Of a stretch of 64,000 nucleotides of DNA, positions 39,443 to 47,826 are shown one piece after another. Source of the DNA: Tropicimonas marinistellae (GTDB taxonomy: Bacteria; Pseudomonadota; Alphaproteobacteria; Rhodobacterales; Rhodobacteraceae); the NCBI RefSeq assembly GCF_001509585.1, contig NZ_LNCI01000010.1, positions 124,001-188,000 on the forward strand, written 5' to 3'. How positions within the stretch are numbered: the first letter of the stretch is position 1; each line of letters starts with the position of its first letter. The notes beneath the pieces were generated by a model. It was not told where the DNA came from. It saw nothing but the letters and a program-made list of their open reading frames with translations, and searched no databases. The translations under genes were made by a program, and so were the position numbers.

Positions 39443-39508
39443 GAGCCGACACTTGCCGAAACAACCCGCAACGGGCAATTCTGGCGCAAATCACTGCCGG
39501 AGCCAGCG

Positions 39509-39991
39509 ATGCCCCAACTGCCCATCGTGCCCTTTTCCATTCTGCTTGCACTTCTCCTCGCGGCTTGTGGCGATGGTGGAGAGACCAGCCGCCGCCAGGG
39601 CTTTCCGCAGGACTACGGAACCCGGCTCCATCCGAACGAAACACCCGAGTTGCGGGCGTTGATCAACAAATACGCGACCGAATACGATCTGCCGCCGTCG
39701 CTCATCCACCGCCTTGCAATCCGGGAGAGCACGCATCGCCCCTGGGCCCGCAACGGGCCATATTACGGGCTTCTACAGATTCTCCCGCAAACCGCCCGCA
39801 CCATGGGCCACGAGGGTCCGCCCTCGGAATTGCTGGATGCCGAGACCAACTTGAAATACGCCGGAAAGTACCTGCGAGGCGCCTGGCTCGTCGCCGATGG
39901 CGATCCCGACGAGGCAATTTCCTGGTACGCGCGGGGCTATTATTACGAGGCCAAGCGGCTCGGAATGCTGGAAGAAACAGGGTTGCGGTGA
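39509..39991 (+). CDS. Lytic transglycosylase lipoprotein
   Basis: A 160-residue outer-membrane lipoprotein predicted to cleave peptidoglycan. The signal peptide ends in a lipobox (LLAACG, Cys about residue 20). The SLT domain has the catalytic Glu in RLAIRESTHRP, then YYGLLQILPQTARTMG and LKYAGKYLRGAW, typical of Slt/MltC-like enzymes, though compact. Start ATG 39509. Possibly co-transcribed with the upstream radical SAM gene. Confidence 0.88.
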   Translation: MPQLPIVPFSILLALLLAACGDGGETSRRQGFPQDYGTRLHPNETPELRALINKYATEYDLPPSLIHRLAIRESTHRPWARNGPYYGLLQILPQTARTMGHEGPPSELLDAETNLKYAGKYLRGAWLVADGDPDEAISWYARGYYYEAKRLGMLEETGLR

Positions 39992-40093
39992 GGCCCGCGC
40001 ACAAGATCTTGATCTCTCGGCAGCGCGCATGTCTTGACGCGGAACCCGGACGTGACCGATTGGCCTATTCTCCAATCATGTGAGATCGCGCCA

Positions 40094-40576
40094 ATGACCC
40101 CAGTCTCCCCAGACCTAACCTTTTCCCGGCTGCCGGCGGTGCCCGCGGAACAGATCCTGGCGCATATGTCGGACCCGCGTCTTGCCGAACACATGCCGCT
40201 TCTGACCGGCGCGTGGGACCTCGCGACCGTGGAAGCCTTCGTCGCCGCAAAGGAAGCTTGCTGGCAACGTGACGGGCTCGGCCACTGGGCCTTCCTCCAC
40301 AAAGGCGCATACGCCGGCTGGGGCGGCTTTCAGAAAGAGGGCAATGAGTGGGATTTCGGCCTTGTCCTGCGGCCCGAGTGTTTCGGGTTGGGTGCCCGTA
40401 TTGCGCGCGCGACGCTGGCGGCGGCACGGAACGACCCGCGCATTCCTTTCGTGACATTTCTGCTCCCGCCTTCCCGGCGCCACCTCGGCGCGTTGAAACG
40501 GTTGAATGCGCGGAGCCTGGGCGAGGTCGAACATGCCGGCGCGCGGTTCCTCAAGTTCCGGCTGGAAACCGAGTGA
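40094..40576 (+). CDS. GNAT family N-acetyltransferase
   Basis: A 160-residue protein with the shape of a GNAT acetyltransferase: strands GHWAFLHKGAYAGWGGF and WDFGLVLRPECFGLG, then the acetyl-CoA-loop region GLGARIARATLAAAR. C-terminal segment HLGALKRLNARSLGEV matches the common GNAT ending pattern. Start ATG 40094. Substrate unknown. Convergent with bioY across a shared terminator. Confidence 0.8.
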   Translation: MTPVSPDLTFSRLPAVPAEQILAHMSDPRLAEHMPLLTGAWDLATVEAFVAAKEACWQRDGLGHWAFLHKGAYAGWGGFQKEGNEWDFGLVLRPECFGLGARIARATLAAARNDPRIPFVTFLLPPSRRHLGALKRLNARSLGEVEHAGARFLKFRLETE

Positions 40577-40583
40577 CCCCCAA

Positions 40584-40611
40584 AAGCAAAGAGCGCCGCA
40601 ATCGCGGCGCT
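40584..40611 (-). terminator. Rho-independent terminator between GNAT and bioY
   Basis: An 8-bp stem agcgccgc/gcggcgct with a 4-nt loop at 40592-40611. On the minus strand it is followed by TCTTTGCTTTT, a good U-rich tract, so it terminates the bioY transcript and may also stop the convergent GNAT transcript. Confidence 0.8.
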
Positions 40612-40637
40612 CCCAATCCTCACGTCCCTTGAATGTG

Positions 40638-41243
40638 TCAGCCGCGGGCTTTGCCCACCAGCTTCCACGCAGCGGGCAACAGCAGCGCGGCCAGAGCCAG
40701 CTTGAGAGCGTCGCCGACGAGGAACGGGGTCAGGCCCCATGCCAGGATCGGTTGGTCCCAACCGTAGAGTTGGCCGAGCCACAACAGGCCGGGAACGTAG
40801 ATCAGCGCATTGCCGACCAGCATCGCAACGGCCATTTTCGACGCGGAGCGATCCCACCCGAGGCGAGCGAACCAGCCCAGTGCAACGGTGGCCAGCACGT
40901 AGCCAACGAGATAGCCGCCGGTGCCGCCCATCATGTACTCAAGGCCGTTCATCTCCGCGCTGGTACCGGCGAAGACGTCGAAGCCAAGCGCGCCGATGAT
41001 CATCCAGCCGAGCATGGTGGTCAGGCCGAGGCGCGGGCCATAGGCGGCCGCGATGGTCAGCACGCCGAAGGTGCCGAGGCTGACCGGGACGGGCGAGCCC
41101 GGAACCGGAAACTTGATCTGCGCGGAAACCGCCAGCAGCGTGATGCCGAGCACCACCAGAACCGCTTGCTTCACACGAAGCGCCGTCCCCTCGCTGGGGC
41201 CGATCGCCTCCACGAGTGCCTTGTCGAAAGTTGCCTGGGCCAT
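40638..41243 (-). CDS. bioY: Biotin ECF transporter substrate-binding component BioY
   Basis: A 201-residue membrane protein with six hydrophobic segments. BioY features include AQIKFPVPGSPVPVSLGTFGVL, YGPRLGLTTMLGWMIIGALG, the GGTGGYLVGYVLA loop, and LGWGLTPFLVGDALKL-like end (AWGLTPFLVGDALK). Start ATG 41243. No bioM or bioN energizing genes are in the window, so it acts alone or with a shared module elsewhere. I found no BioR-type operator upstream. Confidence 0.95.
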   Translation of the reverse strand: MAQATFDKALVEAIGPSEGTALRVKQAVLVVLGITLLAVSAQIKFPVPGSPVPVSLGTFGVLTIAAAYGPRLGLTTMLGWMIIGALGFDVFAGTSAEMNGLEYMMGGTGGYLVGYVLATVALGWFARLGWDRSASKMAVAMLVGNALIYVPGLLWLGQLYGWDQPILAWGLTPFLVGDALKLALAALLLPAAWKLVGKARG

Positions 41244-41313
41244 GTCCCCGGTCTCCTCGTCCGAATTGGTGTATCCTCGTTTGATTTGCCGCAAAGCGGC
41301 GCGCTCCGCAAGG

Positions 41314-41739
41314 TCACCCACGGTGATACCGGCTTTGCATTGTGTAGTTCTTTCGCGGCCCATCGACGCTCCAGCGGCAGGACCAGACCGGCCAGGCACT
41401 GAAATCGTAGCGCACGCGGTAGCTGTCCGGATCGCACCAATGCGCGGCGATTGGACGCTCCGCCGGGCTGAATTCGTGAAACTGGCGCCCGTCTTCGAAG
41501 AACACCGCGATTGCCGCGCCACGCGGCTCCCAACGGTAGCGGCGCGTCGCCTGAATCGGCGCGGTGCCGAGGCCCCGCAACATGCCCGTTTCCGCGTAAT
41601 CGAGCCCGCCGCCGCTGGGCGTGAACTGCGCGTCCCCCTCGAAGTGCAGAACCGAACCGGCCCGGTGATCGTCGATCCGGCGCGTGATACACCAGGACCC
41701 GGCGAAGTCTTCCAGCCGCGGTTGCGTGCCCCCCTGCAT
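41314..41739 (-). CDS. DUF6314-like protein
   Basis: A 141-residue protein, probably of the DUF6314 family. It begins LEDFAGSWCITRRIDDH and alternates beta strands with conserved motifs GSVLHFEGDAQF, YRWEPRGAAIAVFFEDGRQFHEF and AHWCDPDSYRVRYDF, a lipocalin-like pattern. Function unknown. Start ATG 41739 with AAGGA upstream. It precedes bioY by 70 nt on the same strand and is divergent from purB. Confidence 0.75.
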   Translation of the reverse strand: MQGGTQPRLEDFAGSWCITRRIDDHRAGSVLHFEGDAQFTPSGGGLDYAETGMLRGLGTAPIQATRRYRWEPRGAAIAVFFEDGRQFHEFSPAERPIAAHWCDPDSYRVRYDFSAWPVWSCRWSVDGPRKNYTMQSRYHRG

Positions 41740-41891
41740 GGTCTTGTCCTTGTCGCGGTCGCTCTCAACGGTGATGCCAGCGCCGCGTGCCTGCGGCAAG
41801 GCCCCGTTTTCTGCGACGCCAGCCCGCTTGCCGATCCGTGGCGAAGCCTCTATGCCCTGCCCCGCATGTCAATTCATCCGAGGGCCCGCCC

Positions 41892-43199
41892 ATGATCCCC
41901 CGCTATTCCCGTCCCGATATGGTTGCCATCTGGTCGCCCGAGACCAAGTTCCGCATCTGGTACGAGATCGAGGCCCATGCCTGCGACGCCCAGGCCGAAC
42001 TTGGCGTGATCCCGAAGGAAAACGCCGAGGCCGTCTGGAAGGCCAAGGACGTGGAATTCGACGTGGCTCGGATCGACGAGATCGAAGCGGTCACCAAGCA
42101 TGACGTCATCGCCTTCCTCACTCATCTGGCCGAGATCATCGGCAATGACGAGGCGCGGTTCGTCCATCAGGGCATGACGTCGTCGGATGTGCTCGACACG
42201 TGCTTCAACGTCCAACTCACCCGCGCCGCCGACATTCTGATCGCCGATGTGGAGGGGCTGCTCGCCGCGCTCAAACGCCGCGCCTACGAGCACAAGGATA
42301 CGGTCCGCATCGGTCGCAGCCATGGCATCCATGCCGAGCCCACCACCATGGGTCTGACCCTCGCCCGTTTCTACGCCGAGATGGACCGCAACCTCTCGCG
42401 CCTGCGCGACGCACGGGCCGAGATCGCCACCGGCGCAATCTCCGGCGCCGTCGGCACCTTCGCCAATATCGACCCGGGCGTGGAGGAGCATGTCTGCGCG
42501 AAGATGGGGCTCGTGCCGGAGCCAATCTCGACGCAGGTTATCCCGCGCGACCGCCACGCGGCCTTTTTCGCCACGCTGGGGGTCGTCGCCTCCTCGATCG
42601 AGAATATCGCCACCGAGATCCGCCACATGCAGCGCACCGAGGTCCTGGAAGCCGAGGAGTTCTTCTCCAAGGGCCAGAAGGGCAGTTCGGCCATGCCGCA
42701 CAAGCGCAACCCCGTCCTGACCGAAAACCTGACCGGGCTCGCGCGGCTGGTGCGCATGGCGGTCGTCCCGGCGATGGAAAATGTCACCCTCTGGCACGAG
42801 CGGGACATCTCCCACAGCTCCGTGGAGCGAAACATCGGCCCGGACGCGACGGTGACGCTCGATTTCGCACTCGCCCGGCTGACGATGGTGATCGACAAGC
42901 TGGTGGTCTACCCCGACAACATGCTTGCCAACATGAACAAGTTCCGCGGTTTGGTGATGAGCCAGCGGGTGCTGCTGGCGCTGACCCAGGCCGGGGTAAG
43001 CCGCGAGGACGCCTATGCGCTCGTGCAGCGAAATGCCATGAAGGTCTGGGAAGAAGGCAAGGATTTCAAGGAAGAGCTGCTCGCAGACACCGATGTGCGC
43101 GCGGCGCTGTCCGCCGAGGCGATCGAGGAGAAATTCGATCTCGGGTATCACACCAAGCACGTGGATACGATCTTCGCCCGGGTCTTCGGCGACGGGTAA
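41892..43199 (+). CDS. purB: Adenylosuccinate lyase
   Basis: Catalyses two fumarate-releasing steps: SAICAR to AICAR, and adenylosuccinate to AMP. 435 residues of the fumarase/aspartase superfamily. Active-site segments: TSSDVLDTCFNVQL, GRSHGIHAEPTTMGL (His), and the signature loop SSAMPHKRNPVLTEN, with ERDISHSSVERN later. Start ATG 41892 (MIPRYSRPDMVAIW) with GAGGG 7 nt upstream. Full length, no anomalies. Confidence 0.98.
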   Translation: MIPRYSRPDMVAIWSPETKFRIWYEIEAHACDAQAELGVIPKENAEAVWKAKDVEFDVARIDEIEAVTKHDVIAFLTHLAEIIGNDEARFVHQGMTSSDVLDTCFNVQLTRAADILIADVEGLLAALKRRAYEHKDTVRIGRSHGIHAEPTTMGLTLARFYAEMDRNLSRLRDARAEIATGAISGAVGTFANIDPGVEEHVCAKMGLVPEPISTQVIPRDRHAAFFATLGVVASSIENIATEIRHMQRTEVLEAEEFFSKGQKGSSAMPHKRNPVLTENLTGLARLVRMAVVPAMENVTLWHERDISHSSVERNIGPDATVTLDFALARLTMVIDKLVVYPDNMLANMNKFRGLVMSQRVLLALTQAGVSREDAYALVQRNAMKVWEEGKDFKEELLADTDVRAALSAEAIEEKFDLGYHTKHVDTIFARVFGDG

Positions 43200-43392
43200 A
43201 CAGGTGCCGCACGCGTAAGGCGATAGAATCGGGCCATTTCTGTGCGGACCAACGCCGGAATTGGCGCGTTCTCGCACCCTCAACCTCAGCCCGCAAATTA
43301 CCGCCACCGCTCGACCACAAATTCGCCCACCTCGCATCCTTCTATCCGGCCCGTGGCCTCGCCCCGGGCCACGGGAGATGCACGAGGTTCCC

Positions 43393-44682
43393 ATGCTCCA
43401 GAAACTCTTCTCGCGTTTGCGCCCTGCGACGGAGACGGACGTCCACGAAACCACCGAGCGCGCACGGCAGCTCCGGCACATCGTTGTGCCCAAGTCCGCT
43501 CTCGACACCGCCGAGAGCGATCCCTTTCGCATCGTCGGCGCCGTCGTCGACTATGTGAATCACCTCGTCTCCAGCGGGCACTACACCCGGGACGAGATCC
43601 CGCCCGAGGCAATCCAGGCCTATCACTGCGACTACTACTACGCACAGGTCACCAACGGCGGCCATGCCCAGTTCGTCGGCAACAGCCTGCGCAACCTCGA
43701 GTTCGTATTGTCCGATATCGACGAGGGCCTACGCACGGCAGGGGCGGACGACTACCTCGCAATCTTCGCAAAGATGGGCGAATGGATCCTGGCAAATCCG
43801 AAGGACGCCCGGAAGCAAACCGGGTTCGAGGGCGGAATCGCACCGGAGCTCGAAGCGCTCGACGCGCCGTTCTATGCGCTCGATGACAATCCGGGCATGA
43901 CGGAATATCTCGCGCGCTGGATCTCGGGGCTGCCAAACCTGAAGATCGTGGAGGACGACGCGCTTCCGACCGTCATGCGCGAGATCACTGCGCGTCACAG
44001 CGACCGCGACCCGGAGGCGATTGCCCGCGACATCGCGCGCATTTCAATGCAGCTCACCGACCCGACGCACCTGGGTTTCGGCCTCGTCGGAGCATCGAAG
44101 TCGCCGCCCGAGCCCCTTGTTCAACTTGGCGGCGCATCGCAGATGCGGATATCCGAACACCGCGAGGACCAGGTCTTTGTCTTGCGCACCGTGGCCGGCC
44201 CGCGGTTCGGCGTGCAGAGCGCGCGCGGGTTCGAGTTGTTCGAACGGATCGAGGGCGACAATTCGCACCTGCCCCGGCTCAGCAGTCCGCAGGACCTCGC
44301 CGATGTTTCGCTGGACGAGGTGCTCTCCTTTCATCCGCCCACGGTTGGGCCGCGCCTCGCCTATGTTCCGCGCAAGATGGCCGAGGTCGCCGCCCTTGTT
44401 TGCGAGCGGTTCCGCGCCGCCGCCGCAATCGACCTGATGTTGCGTAGCCTGCCGCGCACGCCGGAGATCGATTACGTCTCCGTCCGGAGCGTCGGAAAGG
44501 GCAGCGATGGCAAGATCGGCACCACGATCCTCGTCGTTGCCGACAAGGCGCGGACAGCCTTCTGTGCTGTCATCGAGGCCGGCGATGCGAAACTGCTCGC
44601 CGAGCCGTCGCACGACGTGCTGGTAACCGCAACGCGGGCCGAGATCGAGGAGCACGCGCGGACCTACATGTTCGACGGCTGA
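43393..44682 (+). CDS. DMP19-like (DUF4375) protein with large C-terminal extension
   Basis: A 429-residue protein. Residues about 35-175 resemble the DMP19/DUF4375 fold, with the segment YYYAQVTNGGHAQFVGNSLRNL matching the N-G-G-x-x-Q-F/Y-x-x-N core of that family (here NGGHAQFVGN). Proteins named DMP19 are acidic DNA mimics in Neisseria, but most members have no known role. The C-terminal 250 residues match nothing I recognise. Start ATG 43393 (CGAGG at about 5 nt); an ATG at 43378 would add five residues. Stands alone after purB. Confidence 0.65.
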   Translation: MLQKLFSRLRPATETDVHETTERARQLRHIVVPKSALDTAESDPFRIVGAVVDYVNHLVSSGHYTRDEIPPEAIQAYHCDYYYAQVTNGGHAQFVGNSLRNLEFVLSDIDEGLRTAGADDYLAIFAKMGEWILANPKDARKQTGFEGGIAPELEALDAPFYALDDNPGMTEYLARWISGLPNLKIVEDDALPTVMREITARHSDRDPEAIARDIARISMQLTDPTHLGFGLVGASKSPPEPLVQLGGASQMRISEHREDQVFVLRTVAGPRFGVQSARGFELFERIEGDNSHLPRLSSPQDLADVSLDEVLSFHPPTVGPRLAYVPRKMAEVAALVCERFRAAAAIDLMLRSLPRTPEIDYVSVRSVGKGSDGKIGTTILVVADKARTAFCAVIEAGDAKLLAEPSHDVLVTATRAEIEEHARTYMFDG

Positions 44683-44726
44683 ACCGGCAGGCTGGCCACT
44701 GCCGCCCAAGTGTGTCATCGGGGCGT

Positions 44727-44933
44727 ATGAGCCCGCTGTCCGCACTTGTTGAAACCCAGTCGCTCACACCGGTAACGGCGACCGCATTGCTGTTGGTGAT
44801 GGTGTTCGCCGGGCGGGGCTTCCGGCAGAACTGGAAGGCACAGGGGCAGCACTGGCAGCTCAAGGCCTGGGCCTATGGCCTGCCCGCCCTGCTGGCATTC
44901 GCAGCGCTTGCCTTCCTGCCATTCAAGATGTGA
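44727..44933 (+). CDS. Small two-helix membrane protein
   Basis: A 68-residue protein with hydrophobic segments TPVTATALLLVMVFAGRGF and AYGLPALLAFAALAFLPF flanking a polar loop (RQNWKAQGQHWQLKAW). No family recognised. ATG 44727 follows GGGG; it is convergent with nqrM, stopping 4 nt from its stop. Possibly a small inner-membrane protein. Confidence 0.55.
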   Translation: MSPLSALVETQSLTPVTATALLLVMVFAGRGFRQNWKAQGQHWQLKAWAYGLPALLAFAALAFLPFKM

Positions 44934-44936
44934 ACG

Positions 44937-45170
44937 CTACATGTCCTCGACGATCTTTCGTGCCCGCGGGCAGCCCTTGAGCCTGTCGCGAAGCGGGCTG
45001 TCAGGGTCGATATCCTTCTGACACACAACGCATTTGTCGGCGCCTGCAATGGCGTTCAACCCACCGCAACTGCCCTTGATTCGCATCTTCTGCCCCACCA
45101 GGATCACCCCGATGGACATCGCCGCAACGATCGCAGCAAGCAGGACGAAGGCGAAGGCAAAGGTGGCCAT
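44937..45170 (-). CDS. nqrM: Nqr maturation factor NqrM (DUF539)
   Basis: Small iron-delivery factor needed to build the Fe centre formed by NqrD and NqrE cysteines. 77 residues: an N-terminal membrane helix (about 1-26) and the four-Cys pattern Cys35 (GSCGG), Cys47 and Cys50 (CVVC), and Cys67 (GCPRA), typical of NqrM. Start ATG 45170. Lies 29 nt after apbE on the same strand, opposite to nqrA-F. Confidence 0.93.
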   Translation of the reverse strand: MATFAFAFVLLAAIVAAMSIGVILVGQKMRIKGSCGGLNAIAGADKCVVCQKDIDPDSPLRDRLKGCPRARKIVEDM

Positions 45171-45199
45171 GGCAATCCTCTCAGGTGGTGCGGATCAAC

Positions 45200-46225
45200 C
45201 TAATCGTCGCCGCGACGCTTTTCAAATGCTGGGCTCGCCTGCTTCACGTAATCCTCCCCGGCGCCAGCCTCGGCACGGGAGATGAAGTAGACCGCGAGGT
45301 CATTGGCTTCGGCAACGGCCATGCCCTCCTCCGCGCCAAGAACCATCATCGCGGTCGCCAGCGCGTCGGCCATCATGCCGCTCTCGGCAAGCACCGTGAC
45401 CGAAGTGGTGCGATGGGTGACGGGCCGGCCCGTGGTCGGATCGATGATGTGCGAATACCGGATCCCGTCCTGCTCGAAAAAGTTGCGGTAGTCGCCCGAC
45501 GTCGCCATGCCTAGGTCGGACACAGGCAACACCATCTCGATACTCTGCGCGCCGGCATCGGGTGTCTCGACCCCGATCTTCCACGGAGCGCCCTCCTCGT
45601 TCAGGCCAGCCGCAACAAGGTCGCCGCCGATCTCCACGAGGTAGTTCTCGATCCCGAACCCGCGCAGCGTTTCGGCGACCGCGTCATTGCCATAGCCCTT
45701 GGCAATTGCGGACAGGTTCACCGAAACCGCCGGGTCGGCCTTGGCCAGCGTCTCGCCGTCGAGCGTGACCAGTTCGGCCTGACCCACGTGCTCCAGCGCG
45801 GCGGCGATTTCGGCCTCCGACGGAACGGGATCGCCGGGTTTCTTGGCGCCGAAGCCCCAGAGTTCGATCAACGGGAAGAGCGTCACGTCGAACTTGCCCA
45901 GGGAAAGGGCATGCACCTCGTTCGCCGCGGCCATTACGTGCGCGAACTCGGGCGAAATCGCATAGGGCGCAGGGCCCGGATCCGCATTGAACAGCGAAAC
46001 CTCCGACGCCTCGTCCCAGTTCGACATGGAGGCATTCACCGCCGCCAGCGCCTCGTTCACGGCCGTGGCCAGCGCCTCCTCCGTGACATCTCCGGGCACA
46101 TCAACGGCCGTGATGTTGTAGGTCGTCCCCATCGTCTCGCCGGACAGCCGGTAGGTTTCCCCCGTATCCTCCCCGAAACAGCCGGAAAGCAGGACAGCAA
46201 CAGGGAGAAGAAAAAGCGCGCGCAT
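45200..46225 (-). CDS. apbE: FAD:protein FMN transferase ApbE
   Basis: Attaches FMN covalently to threonine of NqrB and NqrC. 341-residue lipoprotein: signal peptide with lipobox LLSGC (Cys about 16), start ATG 46225 (MRALFLLPVAVLL). Family motifs: SGETMGTTYNIT, SLGKFDVTLFPLIELWGFG, VSVNLSAIAKGYGNDAVAE-type (NLSAIAKGYGNDAVA), EIGGDL and SHIIDPTTGRP, with conserved DGxxYSH region. Divergent from nqrA; probably co-expressed with nqrM. Confidence 0.95.
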   Translation of the reverse strand: MRALFLLPVAVLLSGCFGEDTGETYRLSGETMGTTYNITAVDVPGDVTEEALATAVNEALAAVNASMSNWDEASEVSLFNADPGPAPYAISPEFAHVMAAANEVHALSLGKFDVTLFPLIELWGFGAKKPGDPVPSEAEIAAALEHVGQAELVTLDGETLAKADPAVSVNLSAIAKGYGNDAVAETLRGFGIENYLVEIGGDLVAAGLNEEGAPWKIGVETPDAGAQSIEMVLPVSDLGMATSGDYRNFFEQDGIRYSHIIDPTTGRPVTHRTTSVTVLAESGMMADALATAMMVLGAEEGMAVAEANDLAVYFISRAEAGAGEDYVKQASPAFEKRRGDD

Positions 46226-46473
46226 GGATGATTTTCCGCATTTGAACCGGTCGCAAGGGGGTCTGCACCTTTGAAAAGGCTCTGTCAACGCGCAGAAACC
46301 GCCGCATGTGGCATTCCGAACCCGCCGACTTTTGTTGCGCTGCGGCGGCAGCCTCTCTATGAGATACAAAACCCGCCTGACTCTGCTTACCGTCACAGGC
46401 CGATCCGGTTCTCGGCCCGGGCCCGATGGTGGCAGATCGAAGCAAGATCGGAACGGACAGCGCAGCGACACAG
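46226..46473. other. Divergent apbE/nqrA intergenic region
   Basis: About 248 nt holding divergent promoters. On the plus strand TTGCGC (46335-46340), a 17-nt spacer and TATGAG (46358-46363) make a plausible nqr promoter. I did not identify a regulator site. An ATG at 46426 is in frame with nqrA but would add a 16-residue non-family extension. Confidence 0.4.
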
Positions 46474-47823
46474 ATGCCAGACTTCACCTGCAAAAAGGGC
46501 CTGGACCTGCCAATCAGCGGAGCACCAGCACAAGAGATTCACGACGGACCGCCGATTTCATCGGTCGCCGTCATCGGGGACGACACCCTCGGCCTGAAAC
46601 CACGGATGCTGGTGGCCGAAGGCGACGCCGTCCGGAAGGGCACGCCCCTGTTCGAGCACAAGGACACGCCTGGCGTGGTCTTCACCGCCCCGGCCAGTGG
46701 CCGCGTGCGGGCGATCAACCGAGGCGCAAGGCGGGTGCTGCAAAGCGTCGTCATCGACATCGACGACGTGGCCGATCAGGGTGAGGATTTCGGTACGCTC
46801 GGCGATGCCGGCGACACCGACGCCATCATCGACAAACTGTGCCGGTCTGGCCTCTGGGCCTCGTTCCGCGCCCGTCCCTATTCCCGCATTCCCGACCCGT
46901 CGAGCCGCCCGGCGGCCCTCTACGTAACCGCAATGGACAGCGAGCCCCTCGCGGCGGACGCCGCGGTGGTGATCGGCGACGCGCCCGAGGCCTTCGCAGC
47001 CGGTCTTGCCGCAGTGGCACAACTCTCGGACGGCAAGACCTGGCTCTGCCACGCGACTGGCGCCAGTATCCCCGGCGGCGACATCGCCGGGGTCGAGGTC
47101 GCCACCTTCTCCGGCCCCCACCCCGCAGGGCTTCCGGGCACGCATGTGCATTTCCTGGAACCACCGACGGCGCAAAAAACCGTCTGGACCATTTCCTACC
47201 AGGACGTGATCGCCATCGGCCGGCTGATGACCACCGGATTTCTCGACAACTCCCGGGTGATCGCGCTCGCTGGGCCACGTGCAGCCAACCCGCGGCTGAT
47301 CCGCACGGTTCTGGGTGCCAGCCTGGCCAATCTGACCGACGGCGAGGTCACAGGCGACGACCCGGTTCGCGTCATCTCAGGCTCCGTCCTGTCAGGCCGC
47401 ATGTCGGACGGCGGACCGTTTGGCTTCCTTGGCCGTTATGCCCGCGCCGTCACGCTCATTTCCGAGGACAGGACGCAGACCTTCATGGGCTGGATCGCGC
47501 CGCGCCGCGACCAGTTCGGCTTCCTGCCGGTGCTGGCCTCGGCCTTGAACCGGACGACGAAATTCCCGATGGGGTCCAACCTGCACGGCGGCCGCCGCGC
47601 CATGGTGCCGATTGGGATCTTCGAGGAGCTGATGCCGCAGGATTTCCTGCCGACCCAGCTCCTACGCGCGTTGCTGGTGATGGACACGGACAGCGCTCAG
47701 AGCCTCGGCGCGCTGGAACTGGACGAGGAAGACCTCGCACTCTGCACCTTCGCCTGCCCCGCCAAGTATGAATACGGACAAGCGTTGCGCGACAGCCTGA
47801 CCAAGATCGAGAGGGAGGGCTAA
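46474..47823 (+). CDS. nqrA: Na+-translocating NADH:quinone reductase subunit A
   Basis: Peripheral subunit of Na+-NQR, 449 residues, usual length, bearing the quinone-proximal site. Begins CKKGLDLPISGAP, the hallmark NqrA N-terminus; later RCLRxKR-type segments are replaced by family segments VFTAPASGRVRAINRG and FLGRYARAVTLI. The 46474 start aligns with the family N-terminus. nqrB follows after 3 nt. Confidence 0.95.
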   Translation: MPDFTCKKGLDLPISGAPAQEIHDGPPISSVAVIGDDTLGLKPRMLVAEGDAVRKGTPLFEHKDTPGVVFTAPASGRVRAINRGARRVLQSVVIDIDDVADQGEDFGTLGDAGDTDAIIDKLCRSGLWASFRARPYSRIPDPSSRPAALYVTAMDSEPLAADAAVVIGDAPEAFAAGLAAVAQLSDGKTWLCHATGASIPGGDIAGVEVATFSGPHPAGLPGTHVHFLEPPTAQKTVWTISYQDVIAIGRLMTTGFLDNSRVIALAGPRAANPRLIRTVLGASLANLTDGEVTGDDPVRVISGSVLSGRMSDGGPFGFLGRYARAVTLISEDRTQTFMGWIAPRRDQFGFLPVLASALNRTTKFPMGSNLHGGRRAMVPIGIFEELMPQDFLPTQLLRALLVMDTDSAQSLGALELDEEDLALCTFACPAKYEYGQALRDSLTKIEREG

Positions 47824-47826
47824 ACG

